Source of the DNA: Mesocentrotus franciscanus
Lineage: Eukaryota > Echinodermata > Echinoidea > Camarodonta > Strongylocentrotidae
Direction: 5' to 3'
Length of the DNA stretch: 64,000 bases
NCBI GenBank assembly: GCA_037976565.1
Contig: CP137682.1
Span: forward strand, 24,513,973-24,577,972
The position numbers were made by a program, and so were the translations under genes. Positions within the stretch are counted from its first letter, which is position 1, and the number at the start of each line of letters is the position of its first letter. The notes under the pieces were generated by a model that saw nothing but the letters and a program-made list of their open reading frames with translations, searched no databases and was not told the DNA's origin. This document shows positions 57,230-64,000 of the stretch, piece after piece.

Positions 57230-58512
57230 GATTGGAGGAATTTTCATCAAACTGGATTAATCATTGTACTGGACTCATGATATTTTGATCAATACACTAA
57301 ATATTGAATTAGATATATTGTTACAATGGATAAGAGATAATAATTTATCAGTAAATTTACACAAAACTAAATGTAAGCTCTTCAGCAATCCTATAGGTAA
57401 CTTACCTCAAAATATTAAACTAGATAATACTGACATAGAAGCCGTCACTTCAATGCAATTTCTACGTCTGGTAATAGACGATAAACTCTCATGGAAAGTT
57501 CATATTGATAGCGATTGCTGAACAATTTCTCGCAATATAGGGATTGTAAATAAAGTTAAGTTTTTTTCTGCCAACCTCCTCCCTGCTAATACTTTACTCG
57601 ACATTAATTTTGCCCTACTTAAATTATGGCATTATTGTTTGGGGTAATACACACAATTCTTATTTTCATACAATACTAATTCTACAAAAGAAAACTATGC
57701 GTGTTATCTGTAACACTTCCTCGAGATCCCATACTGATGTTTTGTTTATCGAAAATACTATCTTGAGGATAAATGATTTATATCGTTATAACCTAGGTCA
57801 TTTTATGTACCAGTTAAATAATAATACGCTACCCTCAGTCTTCAATTTAATATTCAACAAAAATAAAACTATAAACAAATATCCCACTCGCCAATCTGAC
57901 GAATTCCATCTGCCATTAACTAGAACTATACTCGCTAAATCCATATTCACTTACGTAGGCCCGAAGCTTTGGACCATTCTTGATGATAGCATCAACAATG
58001 CCCCTAATTTAAATTCATTTAAATGTAAACCTACAAAATCTGTTCTACGTAATTATCAAGCGTCAACTCTCCCTCCTTCAATTTATTTTACTCAATAATT
58101 GTAATCTATTATGTGTTCATTCATTTTGTACTGCCATCCGTATTCCGGTCGGTCTGTGTTTTGTTGTGTGTGTTTATAGGTAAGAGTCCTACCCTCTCTC
58201 GTCCCTTGTCTCCCTTCTTCACCCTGTCATTTTCACTCCTTTTATCTTCTGTCTATCCGGTTTATGTATACGTGCGTTCCTTTATTATTGATACACTATT
58301 TTTGCAACTATAAGTTATAGGGGGCTGCAATCTACAAGCCCAGCTTTTCAGCAGTCCCCTCCATGACCAACCTGTTTACTATGCCTGTTGTACACTGTAG
58401 ACCAATTACAATTAAATTGTTAAGTTTCATTGTTTTACTATGTACAATACAATCCCATGTATTTATTTTATTTTGTTGGAAATGGAAATAAACGAAATGA
58501 AATGAAATAAAA
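57230..58512 (+). mobile_element. Second CR1-group LINE fragment, plus strand
   Basis: Plus-strand C-terminal RT: ILLQWIRDNNLSVNLHKTKC and MQFLRLVIDDKLSWKVH (57264-57519). After a stop comes LPYLNYGIIVWGNTH, LQKKTMRVICN and YPTRQSDEFHLP..YVGPKLW to the stop at 58096. It is homologous to the C-terminal part of the minus-strand LINE (YLNYGILAWG, LQKRALRIIHN) but clearly diverged. The 3' untranslated part ends around 58512 with GAAATGAAATGAAATAAAAT. 5'-truncated and dead. Confidence 0.8.
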
Positions 58513-58560
58513 TGTTACCGTATTTTCACTAATGACGTACTTTGGTTTCGTGCAGAAATA

Positions 58561-59455
58561 TAGTTCAAGTTCACATTTGTTATGACGTTTAAATCATAAG
58601 CTGCCAAATTTGGGTATACGTTTTTATGCATCCAAGCACCGAAGTAATTGGATCATATTCCTGTAGTAATACCGTCACCATGCTTAGATATTTCGATAGC
58701 AAATATAAACACCTTTAATAATAGAAATTGAATTCTGTGACCTTTGACCAACTTACCTAAATCTAATGAGACTTCCAATGTCTTCCAATGGTGATACATA
58801 CTATAACCTAGTTTGAGGCTAATACCTCTAATGGTTCTTAAGATATCACAATAACAAGGATAAAAACTGTACTTTCAGATATTGACCTCATAACCTTGAC
58901 CAGTGGCCTACTTACCAAAAATCTAATCAGATTGTATTCCAATGATGATACACATCACCAAGTTTGAACCACATATGTCTAGTGGTCCTTGGGATATCGC
59001 AATAGCATGGCTAAAACCTGTAATTTCAGATAAAAGACCTCTGTGGCCTTTGACCATCTTACCCGAAATCTGATCAGATCATCTTCCTTTGGTGATACAT
59101 ACTATCACCAAGTTGAGCCCCATATCTCTAGTGGTTCTTGAGATATCTCGATGAAAAGGCTAATATCTAGAATTACATAAATTTACCTCTGTTACATTAT
59201 TTTAACCGTTGACAGACTAACTAAAAATCGAATCAGATCGTTTTCCTATGGTAATACATATTACCACCAAGTTTGAAGTCCATATCTCGAGTGGTTCAGG
59301 AGATGTCGCGATGGTGAGAAAGCGGAACGGACGGACGGACAAACCGAAATCATAATGCCTCCGGCACCACCTTCGTTGTGCGGATGCATACAAAATGTAT
59401 ACCCAATTTTGGCAGCTTGTAATTTAAACGTCATAACAAATGTGAGCTTGAACTA
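58561..59455. mobile_element. TA-flanked element with tandem core units
   Basis: Ends TAGTTCAAGTTCACATTTGT and, on the other strand, TAGTTCAAGCTCACATTTGT, about 75 bp each, with TA on both sides (58559-58560, 59456-59457). Between them are four diverged units of about 130-150 bp, each with a GACCTTTGACCA.CTTAC-like start, TCAGAT..T.CCAATG.TGATACA, CACCAAGTTTGA and GATATC.CGAT, ending GACGGACGGACAAACCG. This layout is like the pearl/CvA-type non-autonomous elements of marine invertebrates. Confidence 0.72.
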
Positions 59456-59457
59456 TA

Positions 59458-60409
59458 ATTCACGGTTTTTTGGCCGGGTGAATGAGCAGTTGAACACCAA
59501 GGTTTTTTTTTTTAAGTCAAAATATCCGTGTATCAAGTTTGAGCTGATGCACCGCATGTGGGTCAGGCGATATGCATGTGTTACTGTGGTCTTATAAATC
59601 ATTTTAAAAGTTTAATTCTGCTTCATGCGTCTTCATGCGTCAGTGCTTCATTGATTAAAGGGATCCAATGTATCTAAGCTTTCATAAAATCTTGTTTCAA
59701 TCCGCTGGATAACCTTAAATTATTTTTTAAAGCCTACTAATTCCTTGTCTCATGAAATCTAAGATCATTCTTCCCACTTTTCCATTGCATCATTTCAAAT
59801 GCCTGAGATGAGTAAAGAGCATATTGGTCTTTTTCTCGAAAATTTGATAATAAGTTTTGAAAAGCTGCTGCTCAGTCATTTGTGACAGCAGACCTATGAA
59901 TAAGGTATCATTTGACATAGAATTAGTTATAAACTCCTTAAAATGCAACCACGTTCGATTTGAAGAAAAAAACAGATTGAATACACCCCCGAAAATTTAT
60001 GATAATGAATAAGCAGGAGGAGTATTATGAAAATATTTGATCATCCCTAATTGGGGAATTGGTGTACATTTCTTTAATATCAGACGCTTCAACATAATTT
60101 CAAATTAGTTAAGAACCCATAGTTATAAAATATTGATCGCGGAGCAATAATCAGTAGAGCACGTATTGTCTTTCCAATGTAGATATTATCTAACAATTTT
60201 CAGACAATTTAAACGTCAACTTGGATATGCTCCAATTTTTCCTATTATGATATTTTTCTTAAAATTATTCAAAATATTGTTACTCGGAGGGAAACATGCC
60301 CAATTTTGGTTCGCCAAACAATGAGGTAAATTTTGGTTCCAACTTTACCAAATATTCCAACCGTATCAATGCGGATCTTAAAAGTTTGTGAAAAAAAAGT
60401 TGAATTCAC
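59458..60409. other. Intron sequence next to the Death exon donor
   Basis: AT-rich; no gene or clear repeat recognised apart from a short CTTCATGCGT duplication at 59622-59641. Confidence 0.5.
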
Positions 60410-60708
60410 CTTTTCTTTGCAGACACGTCTCCTCTATTTCTTTTAAGCCCGCCGCCTGGAGAGCAGCTCTAAGAATGGGAAGTTGCTTGGATGGTTTGAC
60501 CGTCTTTGCCCAGTTCTGAAGCAGCATCACATTACCGTTACTGGTCTTTCTACCTCCAGCCCAATTCGTCTCCACTGCCCGTTTGATATTAGCATTCTGG
60601 ACTCCCAGCTCAAGACCAAGTCTCCTTATATCACTATCATCTGATATGGCGTCTGCTACTTTGATGATGACGTCATCGAATCCATGTATTCGCCTCGACG
60701 TTTCACCA
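60410..60708 (-). CDS. Death-domain exon of the NLR
   Basis: About 99 codons read from the minus strand; core segments include HGFDDVIIKVADAI, SDDSDIRRLGLELGV, NANIKRAVETNW, LLQNWAKTV and LPILRAALQAAGLKEIEE. The spacing of amphipathic helices and the LGLELGV..NI and LQNW positions are typical of Death-fold adaptor domains that bind other Death domains. The acceptor is a pyrimidine-poor ATTCTAG ending at 60709. The donor is AAG|GTGAAT, so the exon ends in phase 1 at 60410. The last partial codon (G) is completed by the first two bases (GT) of the NACHT exon at 33979. There is no initiator Met in frame before the acceptor, so an upstream exon is expected; it may lie outside the window or in the 60.7-61.6 kb stretch, where none was recognised. 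A DED or CARD fold is a weaker alternative. Confidence 0.82.
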
Positions 60709-61677
60709 CTAGAATATGTATATATAAAAATTAAAAACACAAAATTAAAGCATTTCATACTTTAATTTATGCCACACATTTTATGAAGCCTTCTATTCTT
60801 TGGATATCACGAATGTCATATCACTCATGAGTGCATAATCAAACGCAATATCCTGATCAGTTTTAAATTCCTTCCTGCTTGATCTGTCAAGTCACCGGTA
60901 TGCGCATTCAATATTTAACAGATAGTTACAATATATTTATCACAAATGTTAATTTATGTGAGTATGTGAGCTAGTAGTATTCTTATATTTAATGATTACA
61001 TGTACATGTATATCAAGACTTAAAATATACTTGGTGGGATGGATGTACATGTATATAGACCGATGTTATTGTTTATACATACTCGTCCTGTGGACGAGTT
61101 GAGTTGGTTTTGGTTTTTCAATGGAGCTCAAGAGGAAGATAATAACAATGGTTCTTAACTTGGTGTGACTTTGTCATCTGTTTTATCTAACTAAGGACTT
61201 GGGAATACACCAAGAGCAAGCCATCCGTAACAAATGAGGACTTGGCCAGGTAGTTATGTAAAGTGAAAAGTTGGATTTTCAGGCGATTTTCGTCGTGATA
61301 TGAGCGCTGGCATGTTGCATTGCTTGCGACGGATTTCATACACGTTATGAGCGAGCGGACTGTACTGTGTGTACTAGACTGTGTGTGCTGTGTGTGGGTA
61401 CGTTGTCGTCGATTTCGGTGCGTTGTATTGTGATATCGTCGGGCACCGCTTGCGTGGCAGCTTCGAGTTCGTGGTGTGTGTGTTGTGAGAAAAACATTGT
61501 TGTCTTCTCGTGTTTCTGCATGGATTTGCAGGGTTTGACTGAGGGTTATAACAGTCAGGTTGTCTAGATTTCTCGGTTATTGTAGAATCTAGGTGTTGTC
61601 AGGTTGGCTAGGGATTATGACAGCCAGGTTCTAGTTCTTTCTAGTTCTAGGTAATTTTAGGAGGCTAGGGTTTTTGC
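60709..61677. other. Upstream of the Death exon; probable LTR/leader of the Gypsy element
   Basis: 60709-61040 is AT-rich with no recognised exon. 61040-61677 becomes GT-rich and is probably the 5' LTR and leader of the plus-strand Gypsy element, with the repeated leader motifs TATAACAGTCAGGTTGTCTAG and TATGACAGCCAGGTTCTAG. LTR boundaries and the primer binding site could not be fixed because only one LTR could lie within the window. Confidence 0.4.
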
Positions 61678-62130
61678 ATGATGGCTAGCGAGTTCTCGTT
61701 GGGAGAGTTTGTTAGGGATCCATCTGTGGAGCGGTTAAGCTCATTGACTAAAGTTGAATTGTTGGATGTAGCAATTCATTATGAGGCTGTAGGTATTAAA
61801 CGCTACATGCCGAAGTCAGAAATTTTGCACAAGGTTGTCGAGTTTCTGGTGGCTGAAGAGGTTTTGTCTTCAGAGGCGGCGGACAGTATCAGTGTGACTC
61901 CTCCAAGGTCTCGGTCCCCGGAAGTAGGTTCTCAGGCTAGGTCTTCAGTTTCGGATGAAGTGAGGATAAAAGAGCTGGAATTCGAGAGTGCTCTGGTGGA
62001 GTTGGAGAGAGAGAAACTGGTTGCCGTGAATAGAAATTGTGATAGTTCTTCTGTTGGTGCTAGTGTTTTGCTCAAAGGCATTGGAGACGGATTTGTGGAA
62101 GCGCCCCTTCATGTGGTAGACTTGAAGTAA
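61678..62130 (+). pseudogene. Gag N-terminal fragment of the Gypsy element
   Basis: 150 residues from tandem ATGs at 61678/61681: FSLGEFVRDPSVERLSSLTK, VELLDVAIHYEAVGIKRYMP and EILHKVVEFLVAEEVL. Then a Ser/Arg-rich linker (PPRSRSPEVGSQARSS) and a charged helix (RIKELEFESALVELEREKL). The SAP-like N-terminal helix pair with a coiled coil is usual for gag of this lineage. At HVVDLK it stops; the remainder of gag (capsid, zinc knuckle) and the protease start are missing, so an internal deletion joins gag to protease. Confidence 0.72.
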
Positions 62131-62473
62131 GACCTTGTTTCTGGTTTGGTGAAGATGGCAGTTAGACCATCACTTCCTGTGGAAGAGGTATCCATCATAT
62201 ATATTAGGCAATGATCTCGCTGGTGAAAGAGTTGTTTCATGTCCAGTAGTGAGTTCAAGTCCTTGTGAAAGTTCTGAAACAGATGAGTTGGTTGCAGAAT
62301 TTCCCGTTGTGTTCCCAGCATGTGCTGTAACTCGTTCAATGGCAAAGAAAGGTGAGTCAGAGAAGAAGTCTAATAAGATAGATGTTGACTTAGGAGATTC
62401 TTTCTTTTGTCGTTTGGTTGAGGATGAGTCTGATTCCAACGTGGATGAGAGTGCGAGAAATGTTCATAGGGAA
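62131..62473 (+). pseudogene. Protease C-terminal and linker remnant
   Basis: DLVSGLVKMAVRPSLPVEE, a frame change near 62205, then LGNDLAGERVVSCPVVSS (the ..LLGNDLA.. end of the aspartic protease region) and ELVAEFPVVFPACAVTRSMA, a linker leading to integrase. The active-site DSG part is not present. It is interrupted at about 62474 by the SINE. Confidence 0.65.
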
Positions 62474-62737
62474 CCGGTGTGTTGGCTCAGTCAGTAGAGC
62501 GTCCGCCTCACAACCGGGAGGTCGTGGGTTCGAACCCCGGCCGCGTCATACCAAAAGACGTTAAAAGATGGGAGTTGCTGCTACCTTGTTTGTCGTTCAA
62601 CAATAAGGGGATTGAGCAATGTCGATCTGGCGCTGCTCAGTGGCTGCCGGGCTCACGATCAATTGGGCAAAAAGAATTTCCATTTTCGGTTTAATAAAAT
62701 TTGGAGTGGACTTTAAAAGATTATTATTATTATTAGT
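62474..62737 (+). repeat. tRNA-derived SINE
   Basis: A head with box A TGGCTCAGTCAGTAGAG and box B GGTTCGAACCC at tRNA spacing (about 62483-62540), a unique body (..GAGCAATGTCGATCTGGCGC..) and an (ATT)n tail at 62719-62736. No intact acceptor stem or CCA is present, so it is not a functional tRNA gene. It splits the Gypsy pol reading between the linker and integrase parts. Tail fragments of similar elements occur at 29585 and 36313. Confidence 0.85.
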
Positions 62738-63999
62738 GTAGGAGATAGTGAAAAATCTGCACCGCTATCTAAGAACAAGAGAAAGTTGCTAGAGGAGCAA
62801 CAGACAGATCCTCAGCTGATTTCCTTGAATGAGAGAGCTGTTTCTGAGGAGGAGGCATTGACTGTGCCTGTTTGTTTTTACAAGAAAGCAGGTGTGCTAA
62901 TGAGAAAGTGGAGGCCAACAGATGTCCCTGCAGATGAGGTGTGGAAAGAAGTCCACCAAATCGTAGTCCCTTCTACATACAGGCAGGACATAATTAGCCT
63001 TGCTCATGAAGCTCCGCTTGCAGGTCACTTAGGGGTTCACAAAACCCAGGAGAAAATTCTTTCTCATTTCTTTTGGCCAGGTATGCAAAAGGATGTTGCA
63101 ATTTTTTGCAGAAGTTGCCATGCATGTCAAGTTGTAGGTAAACCGAATCAGAAAATACCGGCAGCACCATTGAAGCCAATACCGGCGTTCGATGAGCCAT
63201 TTTCTAGTATCATAGTGGATTGTGTAGGTCCTCTGCCAAAGACAAAGGCAGGTAGTGAATACTTCTTGACAACCATGTGCGCTGCGACAAGGAATACAGA
63301 AGCAATACCACTGAGGCGCATTACAGCGAATAGTGTGACAAAGGCGTTAGTGAAATTTTTCACTACTGTCGGGCTACCAAAAGCTGTACAATCTGATCAA
63401 GGGTCGAATTTTATGTCTAAGGTGTTCAATCAGGTGTTGAAGGAACTGGGCATAAAGCATGTCGTTTCGAGTGCGTCCCACCCAGAATCCCAGGGAGCAC
63501 TGGAGAGATTCCACAAGACTTTGAAAAATATGTTGAAAACGTATTGTATGGAATCAGAGAAACAATGGGATGAGGGAGTTCCCTTGTTGTTGTTTGCTGT
63601 GCGAGATGCTGTACAAGAGTCGCTTGGGTTCAGTTCTTTTGAATTGGTATATGGTCACTCGGTACGTTGACCATGGAAGTTGCTGAATGAGAGACTGTTG
63701 TGTGATGATGCACAAGGAAATGTGTTGGAGTATGTGAGTACTTTCCGTGAGAGAATGCATAAGGCGTGGGAGGTTGCCAGACAGAACTTGTCTGATTCTC
63801 AGGAGAGGATGAAGTCATGGTATGACAGGAAATCCAAAGAAAGAAATTTCGAGGTAGGAGATGAAGTCTTGGTCTTACTGCCGATAGTTGGTCATTCTCT
63901 GCAGGCTAGATTTTCTGGGCCATACACTATTGCTGAGAAAGTTGGTGATGTCGACTATGTTGTCAATACTCCAGATAGGCAGAAGAAGAGACGTGTGTG
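62738..63999 (+). pseudogene. Integrase of the Gypsy element, one nonsense mutation
   Basis: A 310-codon frame to a TGA at 63668-63670, then open again in the same frame to the window end. Domains: H2C2 zinc-binding region (HLGVHKTQEKILSHFFWPG .. CRSCHAC, about 63030-63128); DDE core with IIVDCVGPLP (first Asp), VQSDQGSNF (second Asp) and ASHPESQGALERFHK (Glu); then ESLGFSSFELVYGHSVR, the stop, and PWKLLNERLL.., WYDRKSKERNFEVGDEVLVL and RFSGPYTIAEKV (GPY module). It inserts cDNA into the genome. A single base change (likely GGA to TGA) explains the stop. Confidence 0.88.
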
Positions 64000-64000
64000 T

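Larger units (their letters stand above)
481..60708 (-). other. NLR gene body (Death-NACHT-LRR), partial
   Basis: Minus-strand locus of an NLR-type innate immune sensor, a cytosolic STAND ATPase expected to oligomerise on ligand sensing and signal through its Death domain. Seen in the sequence: a Death-domain exon, a NACHT exon with Walker A and B motifs, one divergent LRR exon and a tandem array of LRR exons, all on the same strand and in the order Death, NACHT, LRR. Exon phases agree across the Death-NACHT junction (1 to 1) and the NACHT-LRR junctions (0 to 0). The start codon exon and the terminal exon were not found, so the gene is incomplete here. That these exons form one transcript is inferred from order, strand and phase. 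A frameshift in NACHT and six broken LRR exons leave open whether the allele is functional. Confidence 0.7.
61678..64000 (+). mobile_element. Ty3/Gypsy (Gmr1-like) retrotransposon, 5' part
   Basis: Gag start, protease C-terminal remnant and integrase, in this order and on the plus strand, running off the window end. No reverse transcriptase lies between protease and integrase, and the integrase continues to its C-terminal GPY module with the window ending just after. That is the pol order of Gmr1-type elements of deuterostomes (PR-IN-RT). A SINE is inserted at 62474-62737. Stops in gag/PR and one in integrase indicate a dead copy. Confidence 0.75.

Noticed and set aside
62474..62550. Functional tRNA gene
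   Set aside because: Boxes A and B are present but the acceptor stem does not pair and a SINE body with an (ATT)n tail follows.

Overview
The window looks like nuclear DNA of a marine deuterostome, most likely a sea urchin (echinoid). The reasons are an intron-containing Death-NACHT-LRR (NLR) innate immune gene of the kind that is massively expanded in sea urchins, LRR repeats with the signature ..NLRSLNL..VKLSDEFYSTM.., and a dense, varied transposon load. The transposons include a Penelope-like element, CR1-group and RNase H-bearing LINEs, a Gmr1-like Ty3/Gypsy element, Harbinger, hAT, TTAA-type elements and a tRNA-derived SINE. Species cannot be fixed from the sequence alone; amphioxus or a hemichordate is a weaker alternative.

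The backbone is one NLR gene on the minus strand that spans almost the whole window. A Death-domain exon (60708-60410) ends in phase 1. After an intron of about 26.4 kb packed with mobile elements, the NACHT exon (33979-32440) begins with exactly the two bases needed to complete that codon. The NACHT exon carries a one-base frameshift near 32521. It is followed by a first, divergent LRR exon (31884-31696) and then, from about 26.5 kb down to position 481, a tandem array of 17 LRR exons of about 165 bp plus one remnant. Each exon sits in a roughly 1.0-1.1 kb module that also holds a GA-microsatellite and other conserved intronic blocks. All LRR exons appear to be phase 0 at both ends, so any number could be spliced in. 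Eleven are open and six are broken by 2-nt or 5-nt deletions at the same small hairpin. Neither the first exon nor the 3' end of the gene was found in the window.

Region by region: 1-6.3 kb holds LRR modules E1-E7. A 6.85-kb non-coding TIR element with a TAA target duplication (6316-13161) splits a module. 13.2-23.3 kb holds modules E8-E17, including a near-identical triplication (18.15-21.9 kb) in which a MITE was co-duplicated. 23.3-26.5 kb holds a GC-rich MITE, a decayed Penelope-like element with inverted terminal repeats (containing a possible 7SL-like SINE and a MITE), and the LRR remnant. 26.5-31.7 kb is intron with two TTAA-flanked MITEs. 34-60 kb is the giant intron: a hAT element with an exact 8-bp duplication, palindromic MITEs, further TTAA elements, a Harbinger inside a long-TIR foldback element, and a three-layer nest in which a CR1-group LINE is split by both a 6-kb TTAA element (with mirrored 15-bp repeat arrays) and a 5'-truncated RNase H LINE. 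A second CR1-group LINE and a MITE with tandem core units follow.

61.0-64.0 kb is the 5' part of a Ty3/Gypsy-like element on the plus strand: short gag, protease remnant, a SINE insertion, then integrase. Integrase lies directly after the protease remnant with no reverse transcriptase between them, which fits the Gmr1-type order PR-IN-RT. The reverse transcriptase would then lie beyond the window end.
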